37,753 nucleotides of DNA, taken from assembly GCA_947593655.1 (NCBI GenBank), contig CANQDS010000016.1, positions 1 through 37,753 of the forward strand, given 5' to 3'. This DNA is from an uncultured Lachnospiraceae bacterium. GTDB lineage: Bacteria; Bacillota; Clostridia; Lachnospirales; Lachnospiraceae. The translations under genes were made by a program, and so were the position numbers. Shown one piece after another: positions 24,337-32,406 of this stretch. Numbering within the stretch: position 1 is the stretch's first letter; each line of letters starts with the position of its first letter. A model generated the notes under the pieces. The model searched no databases, was not told the DNA's origin, and saw nothing but the letters and a program-made list of their open reading frames with translations.

Positions 24337-24759
24337 ATGGAGCAGATCGGAAACTTTGTGGTTGGGAGCAGTTTGCTGGCAAACAGTATTATGGATTTGC
24401 GGAAACGGCGGATTCTGCTGCCGCTTACGGTTGTATGCGGAATATTCGGACTTGCGCTCCGCATATGGGAGGACGGTGTCGGCGTGTCTCTTTTCCTGCC
24501 GCTGATTCCGGGTTTGTTTTTTCTGTTGTTTGCTTTTCTCAGCAGGGAAAAGGTCGGCTATGGAGATGGAATCCTGCTGCTTGCGATCGGCGGGTATTTT
24601 CATGGAGAAGAACTGCTTACGCTGTGCATGACGGCGGTGTTTGCGGCAGGGATCGCTGGTTTGGTATTATGCGTCTTTTTCCATAAAGGGAAAGATTATG
24701 AGATCCCGTTCGTACCGTTTTTGTTTTTTGGATATCTGGCGGCGAGGTATTTCACATGA
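24337..24759 (+). CDS. Prepilin peptidase, A24 family (second of two)
   Basis: A 140-residue membrane aspartyl protease, shorter than the first one. The catalytic Asps are in ANSIMDLRKRRI and in REKVGYGDGILLLAIGG (GYGD). About five hydrophobic segments are visible. I chose the ATG at 24337 because GGGAGG lies 6 nt upstream; an in-frame start at 24292 is inside the preceding gene. It overlaps the next TadE-like gene by 4 nt (ATGA). Together with the peptidase at 17000-17530 this gives two in one operon, perhaps one for the Flp pilin and one for the pseudopilins. Confidence 0.85.
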   Translation: MEQIGNFVVGSSLLANSIMDLRKRRILLPLTVVCGIFGLALRIWEDGVGVSLFLPLIPGLFFLLFAFLSREKVGYGDGILLLAIGGYFHGEELLTLCMTAVFAAGIAGLVLCVFFHKGKDYEIPFVPFLFFGYLAARYFT

Positions 24760-24950
24760 AGGGAAGTTATACGATTGAAGCCTCGGTTCTGATCCCGCTG
24801 CTTCTGATGGTTATGGCGCTGGGAATGCGCATGGGGATCTATCTTTATCAGGAGATTCGGGAGCAGAAGGAGCAGCAGGCGGTGGAAGAGCTGTGGGAAG
24901 TAAAGGATTTTTACCAATACCAGTGGATAGGAGAGATGACCAATGATTAA
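24756..24950 (+). CDS. Small TadE-like pseudopilin
   Basis: A 64-residue protein: a three-residue leader (MKG), then SYTIEASVLIPLLLMVMAL, matching the prepilin cleavage and helix pattern of TadE with Glu at the fifth position. A charged helix (QEIREQKEQQAVEEL) follows. It overlaps the preceding peptidase by 4 nt and the FHA gene by 8 nt, so it is tightly coupled. Probably a minor pilin. Confidence 0.85.
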   Translation: MKGSYTIEASVLIPLLLMVMALGMRMGIYLYQEIREQKEQQAVEELWEVKDFYQYQWIGEMTND

Positions 24951-26268
24951 CAGAGAGATCATATACGAAAGAAATCTGACCGGAAGTTATATGAAGATCC
25001 CGGTCAGTTACGAAGGGGAATTTGATGAAAAAATGATGCTGAAACGGAAGCTTCCGGGGCTTCTGCCGGTGGAAAAGTGTTTTGTCAACGGAAACGGGCA
25101 GTATTGGTATCAGATATCCGGGAAGCAGTCTTTAGACACATATTGCCGGATGAAACCGGTCGGCATTCATTTTGTAAAGCAGATGGTCGTAAGCATCTGC
25201 AGCGAGATTGAGATTTTGGAATGGAATCTGTTAAAGCCGAATATTCTTCTGCTGGATCCGGAACTGATCTTTGTGACGAACAGCAATCAGGAGATCATTT
25301 TTACGATTTATCCGGGCGCAAAGACGGAAGTGGCACTGGAATTTCAGCAGCTGATGGAATATCTGCTGACGAAGATCGATCATAAGGATGCCGCCGCGGT
25401 GCATATGGCCTATGAGATTTACGAGAAAACACTGGATGAAGGTTACAGCCTTATGGATATCCGGGATTCCCTGATCGAAAGCAGGGAAGCGGCACAGGAA
25501 GAGGCGGCTGCGGATAACCGGTTTGAAAAACGGATAGAAAACCGGACGGAAAAGCGGAGCGAAAAACGGCTGGAAAACCGGGCGGAAAAGCGAAGCGAAA
25601 AACGGCTGGAAAACCGGGCGGAAAAGCGGAGCGAAAAGCAGACAGGAAAGCGGCTGGAAATAAAGAAGATGGGAAAACAGCCGGAAAAACAGGGCGAAAA
25701 CCAGACAGAAAAGAGCAGCATCCGGGAATATGTGAAAACATCCGGCATAGGCGCGCTAAAAGAACGCAGGGAAGAAATCGAGGGAATGATGAGGGATCAT
25801 TGGAGAGAGATTTCGGAGAAATGGAAAGCGGCGCTGAAATTTACGGGCAAAAAGACTAAGGAGCCAGAGGAGGTTCCCCTGCCGACTGTGACGTATCCGG
25901 GCGAAGCGGAACCGGAGGAGCCCGCGGCACAGGAACCGGTTTATCCTACGGTTTGTTTGAGCAGCTACCGGGAGCATCCGGAGGGGATTTTATTATATGA
26001 AGGGAAAGAACATTTTTCCAATATCCGGATCGAGGGCGAGGAGTGCCGGATCGGGAAAGGAGACGGTGTGGATGCCGCGATAGAAAAAGATACGATCAGC
26101 CGCTTTCATGCGCGGATCCACTGTGAGAATCAGGAATATTATATTGAGGATCTAAACTCTACAAATGGCACGTTTATTAATGATGAAACGCTTTCCTATA
26201 AAGAATGCAGGCAGTTAAAGCCGAATGACAGGATCCGTTTTGCGGATGTCCGATACCGTTTTCTTTGA
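24943..26268 (+). CDS. DUF6382-like protein with C-terminal FHA domain
   Basis: A 441-residue cytoplasmic protein. Residues about 1-180 match what I recall as DUF6382 (KQMVVSICSEIEILEWNLLK; LDPELIFVTN), usual in clostridial Tad clusters. Residues about 185-255 are a charged Lys/Arg/Glu repeat linker. The C-terminal ~90 residues are a forkhead-associated domain, with RIGKGDGVDAAI, the phosphopeptide-binding ISRFHARIHC and NSTNGTFI, all canonical. FHA domains bind phosphothreonine, so a Ser/Thr kinase must act on a partner. The kinase at 11834-13210 is the only candidate in the window. It ends the pilus operon and overlaps the previous gene by 8 nt. Confidence 0.85.
   Translation: MINREIIYERNLTGSYMKIPVSYEGEFDEKMMLKRKLPGLLPVEKCFVNGNGQYWYQISGKQSLDTYCRMKPVGIHFVKQMVVSICSEIEILEWNLLKPNILLLDPELIFVTNSNQEIIFTIYPGAKTEVALEFQQLMEYLLTKIDHKDAAAVHMAYEIYEKTLDEGYSLMDIRDSLIESREAAQEEAAADNRFEKRIENRTEKRSEKRLENRAEKRSEKRLENRAEKRSEKQTGKRLEIKKMGKQPEKQGENQTEKSSIREYVKTSGIGALKERREEIEGMMRDHWREISEKWKAALKFTGKKTKEPEEVPLPTVTYPGEAEPEEPAAQEPVYPTVCLSSYREHPEGILLYEGKEHFSNIRIEGEECRIGKGDGVDAAIEKDTISRFHARIHCENQEYYIEDLNSTNGTFINDETLSYKECRQLKPNDRIRFADVRYRFL
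25536..25643 (+). repeat. Three 36-bp coding tandem repeats (Lys/Arg/Glu linker)
   Basis: Units start at 25536, 25572 and 25608 and encode variants of ENRAEKRSEKRL. The repeats keep frame and lie between the DUF6382-like and FHA parts. Confidence 0.85.
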
Positions 26269-26279
26269 ACATTCGATAA

Positions 26280-26308
26280 TTGCTTTTTCAATAAGAAGAA
26301 ACTATAAT
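26280..26308 (+). promoter_or_regulatory. Promoter of the rhomboid gene
   Basis: TTGCTT (26280-26285), 17 nt, TATAAT (26303-26308), 29 nt before the ATG. It shows that the rhomboid gene is not solely dependent on the Tad operon. Confidence 0.8.
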
Positions 26309-26337
26309 GGTCTCATATTGGAAAGGAAGCGGAAACA

Positions 26338-26967
26338 ATGAATGAACAGGGCAGCAGTTACCGTTGGCAGGAAATCTGGGGCACGGTTTCCATGATCGTT
26401 ATCAATGCAGCGGCTTTTTTGGTTCTGGAGTGGATCGGGGATACGGAAAGCGCTGGTTTTATGCTGGAACACGGAGCCGCTTATCCGGAGCGGATCTTCG
26501 GGGAGCATGAATACTGGAGGCTGCTTACGGCCGCTTTTCTGCATTTTGGTTTCCCTCATTTGTTTAACAATATGGTGATGCTGGCCTGTGCGGGACCGAT
26601 TTTAGAACGGGAGGTCGGGCATTTCCGTTTTCTTCTGCTTTATTTGGTTTCTGCGGCGGGAGGAAGCGCTCTGTCCGTTTTTATGATGGAATGGAAAGGC
26701 GATTATGCGGTTTCCGCCGGGGCTTCCGGCGCGATCTTCGGCGTAGTCGGCGGGATTCTCTGGCTGGTGATCCGCAGCCGGGGGCATTACGCGGGAATCA
26801 CGATCCGGCGGATGATCCTTATGATCGTGCTGTGCCTTTTTGCCGGAATCAGTACGGGCGGTGTTGATAACTGGGGGCATCTGGGCGGTCTTGCGGCAGG
26901 ATTTCTTTCCGGCGTACTTTTGGCGTTCCGCGGAAAGAAAAGGATTGATTTTACTCCGGAAAGTTAA
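26338..26967 (+). CDS. Rhomboid family intramembrane serine protease
   Basis: A 209-residue membrane protease with six or seven segments. The catalytic Ser130 is in GASGAIFG and the His181 in NWGHLGGLAAG. The HFGFPHLFNNM segment matches the conserved HxxxxHxxxN motif of rhomboids. It cleaves substrates inside the membrane; no substrate can be named. AAAGGAAG precedes the ATG. It follows the FHA gene by 69 nt but has its own promoter. A role in processing surface proteins of the pilus system is possible only by proximity. Confidence 0.93.
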   Translation: MNEQGSSYRWQEIWGTVSMIVINAAAFLVLEWIGDTESAGFMLEHGAAYPERIFGEHEYWRLLTAAFLHFGFPHLFNNMVMLACAGPILEREVGHFRFLLLYLVSAAGGSALSVFMMEWKGDYAVSAGASGAIFGVVGGILWLVIRSRGHYAGITIRRMILMIVLCLFAGISTGGVDNWGHLGGLAAGFLSGVLLAFRGKKRIDFTPES

Positions 26968-26973
26968 TATACT
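26945..26973 (+). promoter_or_regulatory. Promoter of the flavodoxin/SCP2 gene
   Basis: TTGATT (26945-26950), 17 nt, TATACT (26968-26973). The -35 lies in the last codons of the rhomboid gene. Confidence 0.65.
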
Positions 26974-27007
26974 TAGATACATAGAATGTCTATTTGTGAG
27001 GTAGCAG

Positions 27008-28000
27008 ATGAATATTAATGTATATTACGGCGGACGCGGATTATTGGACGATCCGACAATCTATGTATTAAATAAGATGGAAGATGTGCTGAGGGAGCTT
27101 CGGGTAAATGTAGAGCGTTATAATATTTATGAGCATAAGAATGAGATCGCAACGCTCCCGCAGACTTTTAAAGATGCGGATGGGATCATTCTTGCTACGA
27201 CAATCGAGTGGCTCGGGATCGGCGGATATATGCAGCAGTTTCTGGATGCCTGCTGGCTTTATGGAGATAAGGAAAAGATCAGTACGACTTATATGCAGCC
27301 GATCGTTATGTCCACGACATACGGGGAGCGGGAAGGCGAACTGACGCTGATGAATGCGTGGGAGATCTTAGGAGGACTGCCGTCGTCCGGACTGTGCGGT
27401 TATGTTGAGGATCTGGTCACGTTTGAGATGAACAAGGATTTTACGCTGATCATTGAGAAGAAGGCGGAGAATCTGTACCGGACGATTTCGCAGAAGATGA
27501 AGAGTCTGCCGACCAGCAACCAGGCGGTGAAGCAGAGCGTGCTCCGCACGCAGCAGATGACGCTGACTCCGCAGGAGAGCGAGCAGCTTTCGCATTATGT
27601 TTCCGACGATTCTTATGTGAAGAAGCAGAAAGAGGATATCGAAGAGCTTGCTTCCATGTTCAAGGATATGTTAGGGCAGGTCAAGAAAGAAGAGGATGCT
27701 CCGTATATCGCGGAACTGCAGGCGCATTTTGTCCCGCAGGAGGATTTCAGCGCGAGTTATTCCTTTATGATCGAAGGATGCAAAAAGCCGCTTTATATCA
27801 TGGTGCAGGGAGAAGAATTGACAATCCATTACGGACAGGAGGATCATATCGATGTGTTTGCCAAAATGTCCGCGGAAGTCATGCAGTCCATCATAGACGG
27901 AAGAATGACGTTCCAACGGGCATTTATGACAGGTGAGATGACGGCAAAAGGCAATTTCAAGACGCTTCGCACACTGGATCAGATTTTTCATTTTGATTAG
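27008..28000 (+). CDS. Flavodoxin-like / SCP2-domain fusion protein
   Basis: A 330-residue protein. The first ~165 residues look like a flavodoxin-like or FMN reductase fold (MNINVYYGGRGLLDDPTIYV; DADGIILATTIEWLGIGGYM). A linker of about 70 residues carries KKQKEDIEELASMF. The C-terminal ~100 residues resemble an SCP2 sterol-carrier domain (YSFMIEGCKKPLYIMVQGEE; GEMTAKGNFKTLRTLDQIF). The SCP2 fold makes a lipid-binding tunnel, so a redox enzyme acting on a hydrophobic ligand is imaginable, but no substrate is known. The ATG follows GAGGTAGC. Its last 44 nt overlap the convergent histidine kinase gene. Confidence 0.8.
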   Translation: MNINVYYGGRGLLDDPTIYVLNKMEDVLRELRVNVERYNIYEHKNEIATLPQTFKDADGIILATTIEWLGIGGYMQQFLDACWLYGDKEKISTTYMQPIVMSTTYGEREGELTLMNAWEILGGLPSSGLCGYVEDLVTFEMNKDFTLIIEKKAENLYRTISQKMKSLPTSNQAVKQSVLRTQQMTLTPQESEQLSHYVSDDSYVKKQKEDIEELASMFKDMLGQVKKEEDAPYIAELQAHFVPQEDFSASYSFMIEGCKKPLYIMVQGEELTIHYGQEDHIDVFAKMSAEVMQSIIDGRMTFQRAFMTGEMTAKGNFKTLRTLDQIFHFD

Positions 28001-28640
28001 CAGTCAGCGGCAGGGAGATCGTGAAAGTGGTTCCCTGTCCCATAGTGGAAGCGAGCGAGAGGGTTCCGCCGTGGCTTTCGATGATTCCCTTGGCGATTAC
28101 CAGACCCAGACCGCTTCCGTCCTCTTTGGAGCTGAAGAAAGGATTAAAAATCTGATCTTGAATTTCCGGCGGGATCCCGCAGCCGCTGTCACAGACGTCA
28201 AAGCATAGGTGGTTTTTTCTGCAGTAAGTGCGGATGGTCAGGGTTCCGTGCCGGTTCATTGCTTCGGAAGCGTTTTTGATCAGATTCAGCAATGCATGGT
28301 GGATGCGCATAGTATCAAAATATCCTTCCGGAAGGCCGAAAGGAATATCAAAAGTGATGACGGCATCGTCGTCGAAGAGGGAATGCGCAGATGTACGTAA
28401 GACAGAGAGAAAATCATACAGATTGACATAGGATTTCTGCGGATTTTCACAAAGACTCGTAGAGGATACTTCAAGGATCATTTGGCGCAGACCGGCAACA
28501 TCTGCCAGCGTGTCTTCCCAGAAAGGGAAGTCTTTCACTTCAGGGTGTTTCTTCTCAATCAGCTGCAGAGAGCATCCGATCACAGCGACCGAGTTTTTGA
28601 TTTCGTGGAAAATGAATTTGTAATCTTCGTTTTTTAACAT
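27957..28640 (-). CDS. Cytoplasmic sensor histidine kinase without response regulator nearby
   Basis: A 227-residue kinase with no membrane segment or sensor domain. The phospho-acceptor His12 is in FIFHEIKNSVAV. The ATPase domain shows the N box (HALLNLIKNASEAMN), G1 (DSGCGIP), F box (FNPFFSSKE) and G2 (GSGLGLVIAKGII). I chose the ATG at 28640, with GGAGG 7 nt upstream; an upstream in-frame start at 28691 precedes the promoter. No response regulator gene is adjacent. The 3' end runs 44 nt into the flavodoxin/SCP2 gene, and the last ~15 residues are beyond the conserved domain. It may feed a phosphorelay such as the sporulation one, but that is speculation. Confidence 0.88.
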   Translation of the reverse strand: MLKNEDYKFIFHEIKNSVAVIGCSLQLIEKKHPEVKDFPFWEDTLADVAGLRQMILEVSSTSLCENPQKSYVNLYDFLSVLRTSAHSLFDDDAVITFDIPFGLPEGYFDTMRIHHALLNLIKNASEAMNRHGTLTIRTYCRKNHLCFDVCDSGCGIPPEIQDQIFNPFFSSKEDGSGLGLVIAKGIIESHGGTLSLASTMGQGTTFTISLPLTANQNEKSDPVCEAS

Positions 28641-28653
28641 ATAAAATCCTCCG

Positions 28654-28682
28654 CTTATATAGAGAGTAGCATTTGTGTCCAA
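28654..28682 (-). promoter_or_regulatory. Promoter of the histidine kinase gene
   Basis: On the minus strand TTGGAC (28677-28682) and TATAAG (28654-28659) are 17 nt apart, close to the ATG at 28640. Confidence 0.62.
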
Positions 28683-28745
28683 TTTGTGCAATCAAAAGTC
28701 ATTTACATAAATCGACAAATCAGGAGTGAAAGGGGACGAATAAGA

Positions 28746-29162
28746 ATGAAAAATGACAATTGTATCTTTTGTAAATTAGCAAACGGTATCATACCGACGA
28801 ATACGGTGTATGAAAATGAAGATTTTAGGGTGATTCTGGATGCCAGTCCGGCTACGAAAGGACATGCGCTGATCATTCCGAAGGAACATTATGCCAATAT
28901 CTATGAAATGGACAGCGAACTTCTCGGGAAAGCGGCGAAGCTGGCGCAGACGATCATTCAGAAAGAGACGCCGAAGCTGGCTTGCGACGGATATAATGTG
29001 CTGCAGAACAACGGAGAAACAGCCGGGCAGACGGTGTTCCATTTCCATATTCATCTGATTCCGAGGTATGCGGGAGACGATGCTGCCGGTATGCTGAAAA
29101 TGGGGCATATCGGATACACGGAAGAGGATCTGGCCAAGATCTGCGAAGAAATGAAACTATAA
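28746..29162 (+). CDS. HIT family protein (HinT-like)
   Basis: A 138-residue nucleotide-binding protein of the histidine triad superfamily, which hydrolyses AMP-lysine or related nucleotidyl amides. CIFCKLANGIIP is the N-terminal start (with a CxxC often binding zinc), and FHFHIHLIPR is the histidine triad. The length is normal. The ATG at 28746 has AAAGGGG about 10 nt upstream; an in-frame ATG at 28686 is inside the promoter region. It is probably a single-gene unit facing murG and separated from it by a perfect hairpin. Confidence 0.95.
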   Translation: MKNDNCIFCKLANGIIPTNTVYENEDFRVILDASPATKGHALIIPKEHYANIYEMDSELLGKAAKLAQTIIQKETPKLACDGYNVLQNNGETAGQTVFHFHIHLIPRYAGDDAAGMLKMGHIGYTEEDLAKICEEMKL

Positions 29163-29184
29163 AGGAATGGATCATAACCGGATA

Positions 29185-29211
29185 CGCCCTCCGTACCGGA
29201 TACGGAGGGCG
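29185..29211. terminator. Perfect hairpin between HIT gene and murG
   Basis: CGCCCTCCGTA (29185-29195) and TACGGAGGGCG (29201-29211) form an 11-bp perfect stem with a 5-nt loop between two convergent genes. There is no T tract on either side, so its efficiency as an intrinsic terminator is uncertain. Confidence 0.6.
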
Positions 29212-29222
29212 GGGTTAGGTTA

Positions 29223-30293
29223 TCAGGAACGCGCTTCTTTTTCGATCAGGTCTAAAATCGTGCGGATGGAATCCATTTGGCTGCTTTCGGCCATTGTTTT
29301 CCGGTAGGAATCACGGGATCGGTATACGGTTTCGACCGCTTTCAGCAGGGTCGGACCGGTCAGCGATTCTTCTTCGAGCACATAGGAAAATCCCTGTTTT
29401 TCAAATGATCTTGCGTTTAAGATCTGATCTCCGCGGCTGGCGGCTGCAGACAGTGGAATCAGGATGTTCGGCTTATGGAGGGCAAGCAGTTCGCAGATCG
29501 AATTGGCGCCGGCTCTGGAGATGACAAGATTGGCAAGCGCGAAGAGATCGCGGAGTTCTTCCCGTGCATATTCCAGCTGGGCGTATCCGGCCTGCTCCTT
29601 AAGCGAAGGATCCAGATTGCCTTTTCCGCAGAGATGCACGACGCAGTACGTTTTCAGCAGTTCCGGAAGAACGCCGCGCACGGCATCGTTGATCTTTTTG
29701 GAGCCGGAACTTCCGCCGACGACCAGCAGAACCGGTTTCGAAGCGTCGGCGAAACGGCAGAGGCGGCGGGCTTTATCCGGATCGCCGGTTAATAGTTCCT
29801 GACGGATCGGGGAACCGGTCAGCACCGCTTTTCCTTCCGGCAGATATTTTATGGTTTCCGGGAAATTGCAGCAGACTTTTTTCGCTCCGCGGATTGCAAT
29901 GCGGTTAGCAAGTCCCGGCGTGATGTCGGATTCGTGGATAATGGCGGGAATTCGGCAGTGCTTTGCAGCCAGTACCACGGGAACCGATACAAAACCGCCT
30001 TTGGAAAAGACGATATCCGGTTTCAGTTTCTTCATAAGTCGGATGGCCTGACGGTAGCCTTTCAGCACTTTTAACGGGTCGGAAAAGTTTTTCCAGTCGA
30101 AGTAGCGGCGGAGTTTGCCGGAAGAGATCCCATAGTAAGGGATGTTCTGCGCTTCGATCAGCTCTTTTTCCATTCCCTGGTAAGAACCGATGTACGAAAC
30201 CTCGTATCCGGCATCTTTTAACGCGGGCAGCATTGCGATGTTCGGGGTAACGTGGCCGGCCGTGCCGCCGCCCGTCAGAATGATCTTTTTCAT
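29223..30293 (-). CDS. murG: UDP-GlcNAc:undecaprenyl-PP-MurNAc-pentapeptide GlcNAc transferase
   Basis: MurG adds GlcNAc to lipid I to make lipid II at the inner face of the membrane. The protein has 356 residues, the normal length. The N-terminal GGGTAGHVTPNIAMLPALK loop and SKGGFVSVPVVLAA are the typical acceptor side. The C-terminal half has VVGGSSGSKKIND, VISRAGANSICELLAL and IPLSAAASRGDQ, the donor-binding signature. It lies outside the usual dcw cluster here, with unrelated neighbours. Its promoter is only partly visible upstream (TATAAT near 30341 on the minus strand). Confidence 0.95.
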   Translation of the reverse strand: MKKIILTGGGTAGHVTPNIAMLPALKDAGYEVSYIGSYQGMEKELIEAQNIPYYGISSGKLRRYFDWKNFSDPLKVLKGYRQAIRLMKKLKPDIVFSKGGFVSVPVVLAAKHCRIPAIIHESDITPGLANRIAIRGAKKVCCNFPETIKYLPEGKAVLTGSPIRQELLTGDPDKARRLCRFADASKPVLLVVGGSSGSKKINDAVRGVLPELLKTYCVVHLCGKGNLDPSLKEQAGYAQLEYAREELRDLFALANLVISRAGANSICELLALHKPNILIPLSAAASRGDQILNARSFEKQGFSYVLEEESLTGPTLLKAVETVYRSRDSYRKTMAESSQMDSIRTILDLIEKEARS

Positions 30294-30528
30294 ATGGATA
30301 ATCCTTTCTGCTATGTAAATGATCTGTTTCTTCTATATTATACTCCGCCGCTGAAAAGTCAAGAAAAGATTGTCGGGGAAACGTCGAAAAGAGAGGAAAC
30401 TTGCGGCGAAAAAACGGGGCGTCCTACTTTTTTCCGGAGGCGGTTTTCATTATAATAGAAGCAGCGGAACAATAAGATGGGGATTGACCATCAACAGGTT
30501 GCAGCGGAAAAGGAGGATATGGGACAGG

Positions 30529-30831
30529 ATGGAAGTTTTTTTGGCCGCCGGAGAGGCGTACATACAGGAGATCACACTGGGAGCGCAGATACTCTTATTG
30601 ATCTTATTCTGTGTCATGGCACATAAGATAACGGTAACGAAGCGGAAGATCGATACGATCACGAAGACGGTTGAGGAATATCTGGCCGCGGTGATGGAAG
30701 AAGAGGAAGCGGAAAGCGCAAAAGGCGTTTATTCCGTAAATCCGGGAGATGATGCGCTGATTCAGAAGCAGAGGGAAGAAGAAGCCCAGAATCAGTTAAT
30801 CTCTTCGGTGCTGCAGGAAATTTTTCCTTGA
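30529..30831 (+). CDS. Small single-pass membrane protein, unknown
   Basis: A 100-residue protein. One membrane segment (about residues 15-32: [20 protein letters not shown]) is followed by a basic stretch and an acidic helix ([16 protein letters not shown]), ending LQEIFP. I chose the ATG at 30529; AAAAGGAGG lies 13 nt upstream, and GGGACAGG is nearer. An upstream TTG at 30485 is possible. A TATAAT at 30451 could be its -10, with no clear -35. I do not recognise a family. It is 74 nt before pgi on the same strand. Confidence 0.6.
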   Translation: MEVFLAAGEAYIQEITLGAQILLLILFCVMAHKITVTKRKIDTITKTVEEYLAAVMEEEEAESAKGVYSVNPGDDALIQKQREEEAQNQLISSVLQEIFP

Positions 30832-30846
30832 TAATTGGCGGGCGCT

Positions 30847-30875
30847 TTGCTACAATTACTTACAATAGATATATT
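30847..30875 (+). promoter_or_regulatory. Possible promoter of pgi
   Basis: TTGCTA (30847-30852), 17 nt, TATATT (30870-30875), about 30 nt before the ATG. Confidence 0.55.
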
Positions 30876-30905
30876 GTGTTAATATCATCACAAAGGAGCG
30901 AGAGT

Positions 30906-32252
30906 ATGAGTAAAGTTACGTTTGATTATTCAAAAGCAGCAGCCTTCATCAGTGAAGAGGAAGTTTCCTATATGGAGAAACTCACCGCAGATGCAAAGGC
31001 ACAGCTGACAGCAAAGACCGGAGCCGGAAATGATTTTTTAGGATGGATCGATCTTCCGGTAGATTATGACAAGGATGAGTTTGCCCGGATCAAAAAGGCG
31101 GCGGAAAAGATCCAGTCGGATTCTGAGGTACTGGTTGTTATCGGAATCGGCGGTTCTTATCTGGGCGCAAGGGCGGCGATCGAATTCTTAAGACACGGGT
31201 TCTATAATAATGTATCCAAGGAAGTGCGCAAGACGCCGGAGATCTATTATGCAGGAAACAGCATCAGCAGTTCCTATCTGAAGGGGCTTTTGGATGTTGT
31301 CGGGGACAGGGATTTCTCGGTCAACGTGATCTCCAAATCCGGAACGACTACGGAACCGGCGATCGCATTCCGCATCTTTAAAGAGAAGCTGGAGAAGAAA
31401 TACGGCAAAGAAGAAGCGGCGAAGCGTATTTATGCGACAACGGATAAGGCGAAGGGTGCTTTAAAGAAGCTGGCGACGGAAGAAGGGTATGAAACATTTG
31501 TCGTGCCGGATGATGTCGGCGGACGCTTTTCCGTATTGACGGCTGTCGGCCTTCTTCCGATCGCTGTCAGCGGCGCGGATATCGATCAATTGATGGAAGG
31601 TGCGGCAGAAGGCAGGAAGCTGGCTTTAGAACAGGATTTTGCAGAGAACGACGCATTGCAGTATGCGGCAATCCGCAATATTTTACTGCGCAAAGGAAAA
31701 TCCGTCGAAGTGCTTGCAAACTATGAACCGAGCTGCCATTATGTTTCCGAATGGTGGAAGCAGCTGTACGGTGAGAGCGAGGGCAAGGATCAGAAGGGAA
31801 TTTTCCCGGCTTCCGTAGACCTGACCACGGATCTGCATTCTCTGGGGCAGTTTATTCAGGACGGATCGCGCCTGTTTTTCGAGACGGTGCTGAATGTCGA
31901 AACTTCCCGCGAAGAAATTCTGATCCGGGAAGAAGCGGAAGATCTGGACGGATTGAATTATCTGGCCGGCAAGAACATGGATTTTGTGAATAAGAGTGCA
32001 ATGAACGGAACCATTCTGGCGCATACGGACGGAAATGTGCCGAATCTGATGGTTAAGATTCCGGAGCAGAATGAATTCTACTTAGGCGAGCTGTTCTATT
32101 TCTTTGAGTTTGCGGTAGGCGTGAGCGGATATCTGTTAGGCGTGAATCCGTTTAACCAGCCGGGAGTAGAAAGCTATAAGAAGAACATGTTCGCGCTTCT
32201 TGGGAAGCCGGGTTATGAGGATGCGCGGGAAGAATTATTAAAGAGATTGTAA
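30906..32252 (+). CDS. pgi: Glucose-6-phosphate isomerase
   Basis: Interconverts glucose-6-phosphate and fructose-6-phosphate in glycolysis. The protein has 448 residues, the short bacterial (Bacillus-like) type. [19 protein letters not shown] and [19 protein letters not shown] are the phosphate-binding segments, and [20 protein letters not shown] is near the active site. The ATG at 30906 has AAAGGAGCG 7 nt upstream; a reading frame start further up at 30828 would precede the promoter. No terminator is visible after the stop, so read-through towards the hydrolase gene is possible. Confidence 0.97.
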   Translation: MSKVTFDYSKAAAFISEEEVSYMEKLTADAKAQLTAKTGAGNDFLGWIDLPVDYDKDEFARIKKAAEKIQSDSEVLVVIGIGGSYLGARAAIEFLRHGFYNNVSKEVRKTPEIYYAGNSISSSYLKGLLDVVGDRDFSVNVISKSGTTTEPAIAFRIFKEKLEKKYGKEEAAKRIYATTDKAKGALKKLATEEGYETFVVPDDVGGRFSVLTAVGLLPIAVSGADIDQLMEGAAEGRKLALEQDFAENDALQYAAIRNILLRKGKSVEVLANYEPSCHYVSEWWKQLYGESEGKDQKGIFPASVDLTTDLHSLGQFIQDGSRLFFETVLNVETSREEILIREEAEDLDGLNYLAGKNMDFVNKSAMNGTILAHTDGNVPNLMVKIPEQNEFYLGELFYFFEFAVGVSGYLLGVNPFNQPGVESYKKNMFALLGKPGYEDAREELLKRL

Positions 32253-32278
32253 CATTTGTAAAAAAATTGAAATAATAT

Positions 32279-32307
32279 TTGACAAACCGTAAAGACTTTG
32301 TTATAAT
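32279..32307 (+). promoter_or_regulatory. Strong sigma-A promoter of the SleB-type hydrolase
   Basis: TTGACA (32279-32284), 17 nt, TATAAT (32302-32307); a perfect consensus promoter. The leader to the ATG at 32407 is about 90 nt. Confidence 0.93.
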
Positions 32308-32314
32308 GACCACC

Positions 32315-32331
32315 GTAACAAATTCGTAACA
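32315..32331 (-). promoter_or_regulatory. WalR (YycF)-like box just downstream of the promoter
   Basis: Read on the minus strand, TGTTAC-N5-TGTTAC matches the Bacillus WalR consensus TGTWAH-N5-TGTWAH in all positions. It lies just after the -10, near +1 to +17, which in Bacillus is the arrangement of WalR-repressed genes. WalRK controls wall hydrolases, fitting the gene. A third GTAACATTTG copy lies at 32251-32260. Confidence 0.55.
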
Positions 32332-32406
32332 TTTGAAATAAAATGTTTAAAAACGAAACATAAGTGTAATACTTTTGCATAGGATTACACTGTATGGAGG
32401 TTCATT

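Noticed and set aside
25536-25643. Regular repeats as a CRISPR array
   Set aside because: The units are directly adjacent without unique spacers and are read through in the FHA gene frame.
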